This document shows, piece after piece, positions 19,508 through 31,658 of a stretch of 62,000 nucleotides of DNA; within the stretch, counting starts at the first letter, position 1, and every line of letters begins with the position of its first letter. Source of the DNA: Acanthaster planci (taxonomy: Eukaryota > Echinodermata > Asteroidea > Valvatida > Acanthasteridae). The notes under the pieces were generated by a model. That model saw only the letters and a program-made list of their open reading frames with translations. It was not told where the DNA came from and did not search any database. The translations under genes were made by a program, and so were the position numbers. The stretch spans positions 586,005 to 648,004 of the forward strand of contig NW_019091365.1 of NCBI RefSeq assembly GCF_001949145.1, written 5' to 3'.

Positions 19508-22500
19508 GGTAGGCACCAGCCAAACATTTACAACCTCCGAACCTAGTAGCACATAGATGAGGATTTTTGGAGGCATTAAAAATCCACTTGGGGACCAGGA
19601 TAGAAAGACCTTGCAATAGATTGGTTCTGTATATGTCTTCTGGGTGTCCTCAGAAGCTCATTGTACTTTGACAGGAATCTTTTTGAAGACCTTGACAATG
19701 CCTGTTTGGGACAAGGATAAAATAGACCTTACAATGCATCTGTTCTGTAGACATTCCAACCAGGATGTCCCCCAAACCCAGGAGCACTAAAGCGAGGAGT
19801 CAATTTAGACATTTAGAGTCCAGTTAAATACATGTACTGATAAAGGCCTTGCTGTGCAGTGGTACGGGAGACGTCTCCACGTTCCCAAATGAATGTCTAC
19901 AGAACCTAGGAATACTTACAGAGGACCAAATGCGCTATCTCTTTTTTACTATTCAAGCTATCAAAGTTAGGTTTTAGTTAGTAATTTCTGTGCAGTTACA
20001 ACAGTAATTTTGTATGTAGCATAATGACAATATGGTGCCATTAACAGCTTGGTTGCTGGATATGGGCAAGGTATAAGTACATCAACCATTTTAATGTGTA
20101 TGTTTTGTATACAAGTCACGGCACTTTGGCGGGGGAGTTTTGAAAATAGGACGACTCACTGAGGACATTGTAAATTCATGTCTATGTGTGATTAAAAGTG
20201 TTTGGATTGGCCTTCACCAAGTTAAAGGGACAGTTTCTTTTGTTAGGCCAAAATAAGACTGACATGTGGGGACATTTCTCTGTCCACATAACGTCTTCGA
20301 TCGCTACAGAACAGGTGAAATATCGTGGGTATGTCCCCACAGCTACGGAACCAGAATGGGTTTACTTTTTTGTTTTGAATGTTTACATGGAACACTGTTC
20401 AAATCAATCGTCCAATAAGCACTCTTATGTTGTTGACTGAGCCATGTTGTTGGAAGATCGGGTCATTCATGTAAGGCTGTATAAATGTAGCCTGACCAGA
20501 CATTGGTGTGTTTTGTGAAGTGGTGAATTTTTTGCCTGACATGAAAAAGACGTTTGAAAACTCACCAACACAGCAAAAAAGAAAGGACTGTGTGCGGGAG
20601 CATGGGTACCGTGAGACATGGTCGTGAAATGTCCAGAACGTTACCAGGCTGTGTGTTCTTTTGCCTGCGTGCCATGTTCATGTAGTTGAAATTACATCCT
20701 TGACATTTTATAATTAATTGGGTTGTGGTCTTGGCTGACTCGGGACATCCGTCAGCAGGAATGGTAAAGACAACAGATGTTGTCTGATCGTCTGGTAATA
20801 GTTCATTCATACCATATGATACAAATCAAATGCCGCAGCTTCATTCCCAATAACCCTAGCCCCATACGGAGTGAAGCCAGAAATACCAAATACACAACAA
20901 AACAGAAATATGCAAAGGGGGGGGTGGACCGAAAACAAACAAAAAATTCAGTGAATCTCAATATAAAAGAAAACACGATTAAAAAAAGTCCCAAGTCACA
21001 AACCTCATGAGAAATGATGCAGTCTTCTCCACCGCACCCTTCTTTCTTTTCTATTTTTTGCGCTCCGGGATCCCAGATAAATAAACATGACGGTTTAGAC
21101 TTGATATATGCCGTCACGCTTGGCCGGTCTCGTCACGTGGAACACATTATACGCATGTGTGCAAAATACAGGGCAGCGTTGCAGGCAGAATCTGGGCCAG
21201 GCGAAATGGACAAACCATGCGAGCTGGGATAGAAATAATGATTTTCAGCTCTTCTGACAACACCTCCCTCCCCCCTCTTTTTTTTTTAAACCCATTCTTC
21301 ACACCGGATCGGCAAGGTACCCCGGCCCCATGGGATACATCAGACACAAATCGCACATTAAAGAAGAGACAAATTAGTTTCACATGCTCAATGAATAGCT
21401 CTGGTCGGTCCAGGTATTTAATTTTCTTTCCGATTTGAACATCTGTTGCAATGTCTCATATTTATTGGATGCTGGATGCCCGCTGCCATTTACAATTTCA
21501 CAGTTTGCCTGTCTACATATTGACGCAGCGATGTATGTACATAATACTTCACCTTTGGACGTCTGTCCTACTTTCTGGAACTAAAGCCGATCGCCGAAGC
21601 TGGGCCTGCCCACACGCCAAGTATAATGATAACACAACTGAAACTCAAGTTTCCCTCAAAAAGCTACACTTCAGCTAGAAAATGGCATTTCATGCTCCGT
21701 GTACGTATCAACACATGTCAACAGAATTCATTATCTTCCGCCGTGCTGAGCAGAAAGGGTTTTAAACGCTTATCCTCATATAAATTCAACAACTGAAGCA
21801 TTTTACCCGAAACAGGAATGTTTATCCAAGCTCCAGACATGTTAATGTTTAACTGCATTTCTTTCACAACCCGTTATTGAGGAAACTTGTTCAGAATATT
21901 TTGTGCACGTTGCGTTTCCCAGGCAAATGGAATATACTGGGTTTTACACCTTGCTTTTTTATCTACAAAATGAAATACCCAACCTATTTTTCTTTGAAAT
22001 GTAACCTCACAAGAAATGTTAGAGTGTAGGTATTACAGTCTGTGCCAACAGCCTACGTGTCCACAGCTTAATTTGGCCATTTAGAGACACTGGGACACAA
22101 TCAATACACATGGTATTCAAACTAAACACATGGTATTTTAACTAAACGTTGAACAAAAAAGCCTGTAAAAGTATAGGAAATAGCGGGTTGTTAATGAGGG
22201 TTAGAACATGACACGGTTAATGGTGCCGTCAGTGGCATAAATGTGTGCCGGAAATTGGGGGATGGGGATTTGTGTGTACCCCCACCTATCCCGGGATTTA
22301 CGCCCGTGGCTGACGTTTTTACATCATGTGTGGAGCCGGCCTCGGATCTTAAATAGGAAATGTGATTTTATCTGTAAATATCGGTTCCAAAAGAAATTGT
22401 GTATTTGATTGGCGGGTGTTTGTACCAGCTGTAGATTTTGTTTCGATAAAAAGATGTTTGATTGTGACAAGAAAACTGTGTTCTTTTTTTAGAAGAAATA

Positions 22501-22873
22501 TGTACGAAACTGCTTTCTGTCAGAGACAGCCAGCCATTTGGTGGCCTTTACATTCCAACTGAAAGGTTATTTAGGTTTTCTCAAAATTTGAAACAAATTT
22601 GTAATTTATTCTACACAGCTATGGTGTTTCAACCGTGTATACGTTACCTTCCAGTCCTTTGTTATCAGTTTGTAAGCATTTTCGAAAAAAAAAATCCGTC
22701 CATTTGTGAAAACGTGCAAAATGTAATCATTGCGAATTGTTCAAGTTCTGTCCGAATAGGACTAATAATTCTTGTAGTTCTTCAATCCGTAAGTCTTTTC
22801 TACTGTGTATTGTACAATTTTGATTTAAAAAAATTATGAAGGCAAACTGTGAATTTAGGAAGCATTTGTAACC
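19508..22873. other. 3' region of gene B and convergent intergenic space
   Basis: This stretch lies between the tail-to-tail genes B and C. The first part is probably the 3' UTR of gene B and contains imperfect repeats at about 19590-19930. An ATTAAA near 20191 is a possible but weak polyadenylation signal. A 20-bp direct duplication (CACATGGTATT, repeated) lies near 22109-22150. No protein gene is recognised. Confidence 0.45.
19590..19930 (+). repeat. imperfect direct repeats in the gene B 3' region
   Basis: GGGACCAGGATAGAAAGACC followed by TTGCAATAGATTGGTTCTGTA recurs about 115 bp later as GGGACAAGGATAAAATAGACC followed by TTACAATGCATCTGTTCTGTA. A weaker third version may follow near 19850. 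Function is unknown. Confidence 0.45.
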
Positions 22874-22883
22874 TTTATTTATT
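22874..22883 (-). terminator. gene C polyadenylation signal (overlapping AATAAA pair)
   Basis: TTTATTTATT on the plus strand gives two overlapping AATAAA hexamers on the coding strand, about 110 bases after the gene C stop. Another AATAAA at 22988-22993 overlaps the stop codon itself and would leave almost no 3' UTR. Cleavage site not determined. Confidence 0.5.
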
Positions 22884-22992
22884 AAAGCGGTGGACTCGGT
22901 GTTTTCATGGAAAAAATCATGTTTGGTGAGCTTGTTTGATTTGCTCGGTCAGTGTGAAGAAAAACCGAATTCGGATTTTTTTTTAATTTTAT

Positions 22993-23567
22993 TTATCTAC
23001 TCTCTCGGACGTGTCCCCCGTCTCCCCCTGTATTCCAATTAGCTAGTTCCCTCTCCGACGGCATGCCCTTATCGTCGTGTCCCCCTCCTGGCCCCTGGTG
23101 TCCCGTCTGGTTCCCATTATTCCCTCCACACGGACAACAGAGGTAACTGATACCCACTGCAGCAGCTCCTCTTGGTCTCCTGTTCCGCTTCCCGCCATAG
23201 GCACCAGACTGCCCCGGGCTACCAGCTGGCTCAGAGTGGCCTCCTGCATCAACAGTTGTCGCAGCCTTAGACCCGTTGCCACGGCAACACCCGCCAAAAC
23301 TTCCCGGCGGGCGGGTCGGGCAACAACAGGAGCTGGAGGGGGCGCACCGTCCCGACTTTGCGCACGCGCGACAGGCGCAATCTCGGCAACAACCCCTGCA
23401 ACAGTCCCGGAAGCAGCCGCCGAGGAGATTGCGACAGCAGGCAAGGCGCCAGGGGATGTAACCCGGTCGCCAGCACAGCCAGTAGAGCACAAATGCAGCG
23501 AAGAGTGCCCCCGCCACAGCCAGGAGAACGTCCCAGGGAAAGTCGACAGGTTCGACAACGGTTGTCA
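22993..23567 (-). CDS. gene C exon 5 (membrane helix, Cys-rich and Gly-rich tail)
   Basis: The exon encodes a hydrophobic helix (DVLLAVAGALFAAFVLYWLC), a basic cysteine cluster with CC and CCC runs, then a Gly/Asn/Gln-rich end terminating in RESR. The start at 23567 is the phase-compatible acceptor. Other AG sites upstream (for example before TCTGAAATC) would break the frame with exon 4. Confidence 0.8.
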
Positions 23568-26500
23568 CTGTCGATTGAACAAAAGGCCAAATGATTTCAG
23601 ACTGTGAACCATGTGAGGTACGAAAGCTGAAGAGTATAATGGACGCAACCAACCGTCCGGAAGAACTCTCAGCCGTTTGCTGTTAATGCTGTGTCCGGCT
23701 ATAGGAATAACACTCGTGTGCCAATGATTTGACTGCATCAACTTACAGCTGCAGCCACTATAGACGTTTGTCTTACTGCTGGCCACATCTTTCAAACACG
23801 ACGTAGGCTCCTTTAAGTTTGAAAATTGAAATCTCACAAAAGCAGCTGTTTTCTCATTGTTTTGTGCGTATAGTATCTTTGGATCTAGTTTTTAAAAAAG
23901 AACTTACGGCTGCAGTTGGCCGGTGGCGAAGGCCGCTGGTCCGTGTTGTCCCCACAATTGTCGGCGATGTCACAGCGGACGCTTCTCGGTACACACCGCC
24001 CGTTATGACACTTCAACTCGGTCACCTCATCGGTACACGGTCCTGCAGAAACACGACCGTGAGCAATTAAATACAATGTTTTTAAACCGTAGACACTCTC
24101 GTAAGTGAACACGTTTTTTTTAAGGTACGGACCTATATAGGCCAAATAAATAAACAGTTCTCGATTCTCCAACATAATTAAATGTAGGCCTATGTTGAGA
24201 GTTTTACAATGTGGAATGCATGTACATTGTATTGTAGGGTTTTGTATCTTCCTCTTAAAAACGATTCAAATTCGCTGTATTACGTTCGTTCTGGGGGGGG
24301 GGGCGGGGGGAAATCTGCTAGTGAGTTTTCAGCCATTGACCGCATAAGTTTATTTAGGCCTACATAGGCCTACCTATTTGTATTTCAGTCCAGTTCACGC
24401 GTCAACCACCCAAAAAGTGCTGGGTTTATACTTTAAGACGTTTAGTGCTCGTGTTTATGGGATTCGGCTTGCAACTAAGCTAACGTTTCTGGGTTCCCTA
24501 GCCACTTCCCTCTAGCAATGCACCCCCTCAATGGGTGAGTAATGCTTAGTAAGTGCTACAGATCTTGTCTAGGCCTTATTTCCAACTGGAGTCCCTGTAG
24601 TGATGGCTTGTTTGTGTCATGTCCTCATCCACGGCTTAGCCATATAATGCAGCATGTTTGTGGAAACACTTGGGGAAGAAAGCACGTCGGCTTTCCCCCC
24701 GAGGAATTCGACCCTCGCATGAGGGGGCTACAGTGAGTGGAGTGGTATGGTGTTAAATTTAACCTGCATCAAAAGAGGTGGTAACCATGGTAACATTGAC
24801 CGTAGCCGTTGGGTGCACGGTCAGCCGGACGGTGAGGAACTGGGTCTGGGACTCGACCACGTTGGACGGGAGGCCCAGCATGGACTGGGTGGTGCCGCAG
24901 ACTGTCACGAGGTGGTTGACGTCATTGATGACGTCACCGTCCCATATTTGGAGATAGGAGCTGTTGCAGCCGGAGGGGCTGAAGAGGTCTGGCTGAGTGG
25001 AATTGGTAGCGTTGGCCGACGGTGTTGTGGGGATAACTATTGCTTCATCTACGAGAGAGAGAAAGTACTATGGTCGGTGAGGCGTGATCAGTTTATTCTG
25101 GTGCTGAAATTGCGCTCTGCGTTTTCACAATTGGTTCTGTGACATTTTGCACTAGAATTTTCGTTAAGCTTTGCTCACCCACTCATTTCCCTTCGACTAA
25201 AATGTCTGATGATATCTCTGACTATAGTTTCTCTGCAAGCTTTCGTAAACTTGTTGCTCTTGTTAAAACTTATGATGGTTGTAACTTTATAGTGGGCCAG
25301 GGTTTGTACGATGGTAGTACATAATACATCACAGCTATACGTGCGCGTTGGTGCGTGCATGCGCTGGCATCACTCGGCGACATTCTGGATTCACGCTGGA
25401 TCAGACGGTTACGAAAACCAAAGCCCCGGGCGCCGCGGCATGCAGGAAGATATGGCGCTGTCTATTTATAGAAAGCGAACTGGAGTGAGCGGCGATGACT
25501 TCCATTAAAGCCCTTGTTTGCGGAGTGGGTGAGAAGAAATCATTCCTGTTTGAGTACGAGGAGAATAAAATGGAGAGACGAGATACCGCCCACACGGCCG
25601 ACGTGCCTTGGTGGCAGAGATGCAAGAGAAAAGTGATGTCTGCTGGCTGGGATGTGAACCCACTTGACTTGGGGAGTTGGAGTGTGCTGCCGCTTAAATT
25701 GGAATTCATCAACCCCACCATGTGACCCGCAGTTCCATCTTGTGTTTACGTCACTCAAGGACACAGGCGTCGCGAAGGAGTGCCACAAAAGGGGGACGCT
25801 GGCCCTTCCCGCTCAGTGAAAAAAGGGAACTTTGATATAAGGGGGAGAAGAAAAAGCAGAAAGACAGGATATTGGACGAAAATGGCCGGATATACCTTGG
25901 AATCGACTCCGTTCTACCCTAGTTCCTCTACCCCCCCCGGAAAAAATTCCGGCGACGCCCATGTTCCAGAGTATCCTATGCTGTGACACATACACCTTCC
26001 AAAATAACTTTGGGTGTGGTTTTCCTTTAATTTCGGAACTTCAGCGGTTCATGTTACCCTTGAAAAATTACTGGAGAGTATACGCTTCGTAAGGACGAAC
26101 TAGTTCACTGTACTGTCATCACTTTAAGCACACGCACCTTGTAAGATGAAGTACTCCTCGAAAGAGACCGCGAAAGCCTGGCTCGTTTTCAAGGCTTGCA
26201 GTACGAATGTGCACTCCGGCCGCAGGAGGTCCCCGGTTGTTGCATCTTCGAGGTTGTCATGTGAACGCAACCTCCAGGCGTCCTTCTTGTCGACGCGGTG
26301 GCCGCACAATCCTTGCATGCTGACTGCGTGACAACCATTATTGAGGTTAAATAAATCACGTTTGGTTTCAGACAGTGATGAGGAGAGGCAGTTTTTTTTT
26401 TGTGAATTTGATAAGCACTCAACTTTCAGTATTCCACTTGGGGATCCATTAAGTGTCAGGTTCTGCTTGTCACACATTTCCAGCAATGCTATACTGGTTA

Positions 26501-27658
26501 GTTGGGTACACTATAATTTGCAATGATGAATGGTACTACCCAATTGAAACCCTGTTTATCATTACACATAACTGTTTGGTTTTAAAGCACACTTTGTTTT
26601 GTGTTGTTATTTTTAACGACTCTGCACAAGTTATTATCTAAAGCAAACCTTTAAAGTGTAATTTGGAAGCCGGCTATAGTCTTTCACGACCCTTGATTTG
26701 TAAATGATTTTTTTCTATTTGCTGTTAGAAATTCTTGTCAACATGTCAAAATGTCCTGGCATATGCCTTGACTTTTTGGGGCGTTTTTTTTATTCAGTCT
26801 TTTTTTTTTTAAATTAGCAATGCAATTAAAAAATTCAATGTATTATCTTCCTGATACATCTTTTTTCCCCTGGACCAACAACACACGGCGTCTTGATTTC
26901 TCCCCACCTGCGACTCTAGATTCATATCCGGTGCTGTCAGCTCGCTGCGATTAAGCAGCTTCTTAATGCATGTATTCCAAAGGGGGAAAAAAGAGATAAA
27001 AAATACACCTCTTTAGCTGGTGTGAGACAGGGTGCCTACCTGCAGAGCTTTATTATATCCGCCGTCTCCAAGGTCGCTTGTAATTCACTCTCCAAGATGA
27101 GACGGTATACGGGGTAAATAATTTGAGGACATTACGCCAACGCGACATACAGCTCGCGACAGGGCCTTAACCCCATTAATGGAGTTTATTGATAATTGTA
27201 GACAACAAATTTTCAAATTAATTCAATGCTGTCGCGCAAGATCTGATGATAAATCTTACTCATATAAACTCTATATTTGCTACTATTTTAAGAACCTTCC
27301 GATAAGCTGTTCGTTTAGTAATATTCAAATTGGTAAGCCAATTTCGTGGAGATGTGTGAAACACATTTTGCACAGCTAAGAAACGAAATATAATTTGCTC
27401 TTGGATTAACTTTGCTCTTTTGAACTTACCGTGCATTCAAGTATCGATAGATTTTTAGGAAATAAGGTTACTTTTAGGAAATAAGTCGTTCATTGACATT
27501 TTGCTGGGTTGCCTAAAAAGTGCTCCAACCTTCTTCCTCCCAATGCCTGGATAAATCACTTCTTAGAGTACCTACTTACCAGTTTGTGTACTTGCACCAA
27601 GTCCATCGAGCAGCGTCGCTAAGAGCAAGATGACCAATTTTGCGTGTGATGTCTTCAT
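22993..27658 (-). CDS. gene C: CUB-LDLa single-pass membrane protein with cysteine-rich tail
   Basis: Five exons join in frame: 27658-27580, 26323-26138, 25048-24764, 24042-23908 and 23567-22993. All introns are phase 1, and the protein is 419 residues. Residues 1-22 are a signal peptide (KLVILLLATLL). A diverged CUB domain is split over two exons; its cysteines are in GLCGH, PECTF, GCNSS and TVCGT, its conserved strand is YLQIWDGD, and an extra loop rich in N-glycosylation sites (NAT, NST, NSS) sits at the exon junction. The LDLa module has six cysteines but reads DNTDQ instead of DNSDE, with a longer loop before the last cysteine. The membrane helix is about 242-261. The tail starts with 16 cysteines between residues 272 and 323, then is Gly/Asn-rich. 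It shares the plan of A and B. The membrane-proximal cysteines could be palmitoylated or bind metal (inference). Exon 5's acceptor (TTCAATCGACAG) was chosen by phase and pyrimidine tract. Confidence 0.83.
23908..24042 (-). CDS. gene C exon 4 (LDLa module)
   Basis: The exon is 135 nt and phase 1, with acceptor GTGTTTCTGCAG and donor GTAAGT. It encodes PCTDEVTELKC, GRC, VRCDIADNCGDNTDQ and a final ANC. All six cysteines are present, but the calcium-binding Glu of the SDE box is replaced by Gln. Confidence 0.9.
24764..25048 (-). CDS. gene C exon 3 (second half of CUB)
   Basis: The exon is 285 nt and phase 1. It starts with a Thr/Asn/Pro loop carrying NAT and NST sites, then GCNSSYLQIWDGD and TVCGTT, typical of the C-terminal half of a CUB domain. 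The donor is GTTAAA, weaker than the others in the gene. Confidence 0.78.
26138..26323 (-). CDS. gene C exon 2 (first half of CUB)
   Basis: The exon is 186 nt and phase 1, with acceptor GTTGTCACGCAG and donor GTGCGT. It encodes GLCGHRVDKK and ECTFVLQA, the first cysteine pair of a CUB domain. A and B have this region joined to the second half in a single exon. Confidence 0.75.
27580..27658 (-). CDS. gene C exon 1 (signal peptide)
   Basis: ATG at 27658 starts MKTSHAKLVILLLATLLDGL, a clear secretory leader. The exon ends in phase 1 before GTAAGT, as in A and B. Confidence 0.82.
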
Positions 27659-30600
27659 GCCGACGGATTTTCTCGACTTCACTTTTTTTTTGGGGGGGGG
27701 GAAATCTCTGTACACTCAATTTACTGCTTTTTTCACAGCGACTAATTTGCCTTTAATCTACGCCTCCCCGCTGTCCTTATAGATGCAAAGCAATGTTGTC
27801 GTTTGCCAGGCCTCATGAAACACTCAAAATATTTGGGTCGTGAAGTTTTCGCCCAGTGCTCTTGATTTTGTCGATTCGCTGTACCGCTTTGTTAGCACAG
27901 AGTCAATATATTCTACCCACGGGGTACATTCCGCCAAGTCAGGAAGGCGATCACTATAGGAACATGCAGCGTGTTAAACATCTTTTACTTTTCAAAATGT
28001 CGATGTTTGCATTGTTGATTTTGACCGACGTTTAACAAAGTGCTGTTCTGTGGAATAATTAAAACAAGGCGGGAGATTTCAACAGAATGCCAAACTTACA
28101 AACATACATGCATGTTCGTTAGAATTAGTTGCACATAAATTCAGTTGGGCAACAATTTTTGGAGCGAAGAGAACGGCGCCATCTTTGAAAGTACAACCAC
28201 TGTGGTGGGAATTCACCTGCAAAACAGTTCATATTATACCACCATTACTCATCTGCCTATGATGCATTAATGTGATCGCATATTTTATTCAGGGCTACTG
28301 CATGCAATATTCAACACTGATATGTAATTATGAATTCGTGATAATGAAATAATGATCGTGATCATTTGAGAAAAAGTGATACTGAGTAGTTCTTTATTAC
28401 ACTCCTGAATGGCTTCCATTTCATTATATAAACATACATCTCACAGGGTTTAAGGTTTAAAGGTTTGCGCGAGTGTCACTGATGTGCTTAAGAATTAGAG
28501 ACACTAATTTCATCACGTGCAACCACTGAATAAGTACAACATTGATGTGCTTGCTTGCTTGCTTGCGTCCGGCAAGCTAACATGAGCAGTATTTATCGCC
28601 TCACAGTGTCCATGTCAGAGGTTGTCTGTGTAAAATCTTGTTATGAACAGGAAATCACGTCCAAAATGAGGAAGATTGATTTATCCTTTTAAAACAAAGT
28701 GGAAAATCCGTGTTACCTTTTATGACATCAATAACCCTATTTAGTGGAACCCCAAACTTACTAAGCTCGCCAAGTAATGAAACGATAACGTATATACAAT
28801 TTACTGTGCAACTTTGTAGTGATGAACGCGTGCTTGTGAGAACGTTGGGTTAAATTATTTGTAACGACTGTACAGTGTGGCAAGTATATTTGTCCAACGC
28901 GCCGCAAATTATGCGTGTGTAAGCCCGTTTTTGTGATTAAATTATACATTCTATTGGCATCCGTGGAACTGCACGAAGGTATTAAATATAGCAACGCTGA
29001 GGAGACCCGTGCAGCAATGGGAGAGCCCGTGGCGGAAAAAATCGAAGAAAATTCCGCGCAGAAATCGCTTTGCAGTGCCCCCCGGGCTAGCTCCGTAGAC
29101 AGGGCGAGCGGTTTTTGTTCTTGTTTTCTCCCTTCCCAAAAATTGTCATTTGTTATTCGAACAGGAAAATCTCCCTCGTTCGATTGAAACATCGAACGTT
29201 CGGCGAATTCGGGGCGCAATGGCGTTGTTGTTGCTCTACTAGTGGTTGGGGACGAGGAGCATTCGGCACGAACGGGACAGTCCCTGGTTATATCAAAAAC
29301 CCGTCGTGTGGGGTACACGCGCGTCTTCTTTTCCGCTTGTGGGATAGCGAGCAATTTTATCCAGCGTCAAATCTGTTGGTCCACTGCATAGGATCTCCGG
29401 ACTACACCCATAGACTTCGCTTATTTTATGCGTACATCGAAAAATCGTAGCGGACAAGGCCAGCAGTTTGATCATTTTTCTGCCTGCTAAACTCGCTCGG
29501 GCCCTTATTATGCCCGTACTCTTTTATGTGAGTATGTGTGATAGAGAGGCAGAGACGTGCACGGGCTTTTGTGCCCAATTGTAACCGATCCCTTCCAGGA
29601 AATAAGACAAAACACGACCACAGGAAGTGGCCCCTCCAAGAACGCGAGGGCGAGTTTGTCTGTCTCCCCCCGGGGAGGGTGCTCGCACCGAGCCCGTGCG
29701 CAGAGAGAAGCCTTCTCTTCCCTGCTTGCTTCGATCTCCTCGGCTGAATGTTCATCTTCCCCCCCCCACCTCGCCTCGGGCGAGAAATGGGAAAGGATGC
29801 CTTGGCGAGCGAGACGAATACGACAAGAGGTTAGGATTTGTCCGTCTGCCATAGGGGATGTAATATTAAAGCCGTGATTCGAGTACACCCAGTAACACCG
29901 TCGGAATTTCTGCTGTCTGAAACCGCGTCTATCGGAAGGTGATCAAATTATATCCTCGAAAGAAAAATTCTTAAAAATTATCCCACACCGCAAAAACGGG
30001 GATGTTAATTTAACACCCTGGGTGTTGTCAGAGTCTTCTACACTGAGTAAGCAACACGTTTTTGTAGTGCATAAATCAAATCTTGCTTTTCGAGTTTTTC
30101 TGAGAATGCATGGAATTAATCACTCCTTTTAAAAACAGAGATTGAGATAGTTTGGCCCTATCGCTGGAACCGGCAGTAGAACTGAAGACTAGAATTTAAT
30201 AATCAGTAGGGCCTACCTGTATGTTGAGTGTAAATTACTTTAAAGGTCTTAATTATAAGATTTTGGCTTTTAAAAGCGCTTAGAGCGGATAACAATTGAA
30301 TTGCACACTTCGTTCCTTTGAAACATAACGAATTAATGGAGAGGTTCGCGCAAGCGATGGGTGCCATGCATATTGAGAAAAGATAGTCTGGTTTCCATCT
30401 TTGCCGAACACTTTGCCGGAGTCACTTGGTGAAAAACCCGCTCAACATGGCGGCCGCCATTTCTCGCACCTAAACAGCACTCCTGTCATTGTGTGAATAA
30501 AATGGCTCAGCCGGACTTGACTTCTTTGTCAGCCCGTACACTGATAATGACTTCCATTTCGTGAATCTGTTTGTGAATCACACACACAAAAATGGAGGTC

Positions 30601-31569
30601 AATATTTTCATTACAGGTGAGAGGGAAGCCAATTTTTCTGCAGGCTCGCTGCATTTAATATCGCATTAGCCGAGTGCTGGCTCATCGCGTCCGATTGGAT
30701 TCAAGCTCTTGAACCGTTTTGGAATTAATTCCCCGGTTGATAAACACTGCCTTGGAAATCTCATTTGAATTCGTATTGGGTCATTACGCGAAGCGGACAG
30801 CAAATACGGGGTCTGCTTATAGTCTCCGCGTGGCATTCGCACACCGATACGGATCGCATGATACGGCCGATGCCGTTACACAAGCCAGGCAGAAAGTGGA
30901 GAGAGGCAGTTTGTAGCTACAAAATCGGAGGGCCGGGCCAGGGATTCTTGTGAGCAACTTAATTACAGGACGCAAACAGGGACGAGAAGAGGACTGAGAA
31001 CTCTATACAGGGTAATGATCTCGCGCGAGAGGTAAATCAATGCGCCGAGGAAATTCAACTTTCTAAATTTAGAGGCGGATTGTGTTTGGGGCGGGCTTGG
31101 CTGTCGCGAGCGCCCCGGCATCAATTGCGGGGCCCGGGGTGACGGCGGGGCAGGTGGCTGTGCCCGACCGAGCAGGTGAAGGCTCCCGCCCCGGCCACGC
31201 TCCGGTTTCTCTTCCTCCTTCTCTTTGCCAGACTTTACCTCGGATGACCAAATTAAATAGACATCTTATCAAACCAAGCAATGCGAATGAATCTGTGACA
31301 GTAAGGCGTTGCATACAGGGCAGCAGTGTAGGGTTCATCCCAGCAGGAGAATGCACTTGAAATAAGCGAAAGAGTTTAGTCTTTTTTTCTGGGAAGGATA
31401 TCGGTCAAACACGGTGAAATGTTCATGGCAGACGCAGCAGTGTGACGAAGTCTGCGATTGGCACTTTTAAGTTGAAAAGGACCGGAAAGGTGTATTCCAC
31501 GTTCTGGACATTTATGCTCAGTCCATCGCTGGACATTTTCACTTGGCGCACCATGTACATGAGGTATAC
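27659..31569. other. intergenic, upstream of gene C, with GC-rich islands
   Basis: No gene is recognised. 29000-29880 and 30380-31360 are richer in GC and CpG than their surroundings and have overlapping open frames on both strands without domains, which is typical of unmethylated promoter-like DNA rather than coding sequence. GCTT repeats occur near 28550. The region next to 27658 should include the gene C promoter. Confidence 0.4.
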
Positions 31570-31658
31570 NNNNNNNNNNNNNNNNNNNNNNNNNNNNNNN
31601 NNNNNNNNNNNNNNNNNNNNNNNNNNNNNNNNNNNNNNNNNNNNNNNNNNNNNNNNNN
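31570..31658. other. assembly gap (89 N)
   Basis: A run of N with unknown content. Flanking sequence on both sides is non-coding as far as I can see. Confidence 0.99.

Noticed and set aside
22988-22993. AATAAA overlapping the gene C stop codon
   Set aside because: It would leave almost no 3' UTR. The pair at 22874-22883 is a better polyadenylation signal.
23077-23607. Plus-strand open frame of 176 codons over the gene C tail
   Set aside because: It is antisense to the GC-rich cysteine/glycine tail and has no domain. The minus frame continues correctly from the LDLa exon.
23567-23652. Longer version of gene C exon 5 starting at an in-frame ATG near 23652
   Set aside because: It has no signal peptide and breaks the phase with the LDLa exon. 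The acceptor before 23567 restores the frame.
24747-25142. Plus-strand open frame of 131 codons
   Set aside because: It is antisense to the CUB second-half exon of gene C.
29426-29888. Several overlapping frames of 60-126 codons in a GC-rich stretch
   Set aside because: All frames on both strands are open because of base composition; there are no domains or consistent splice sites.
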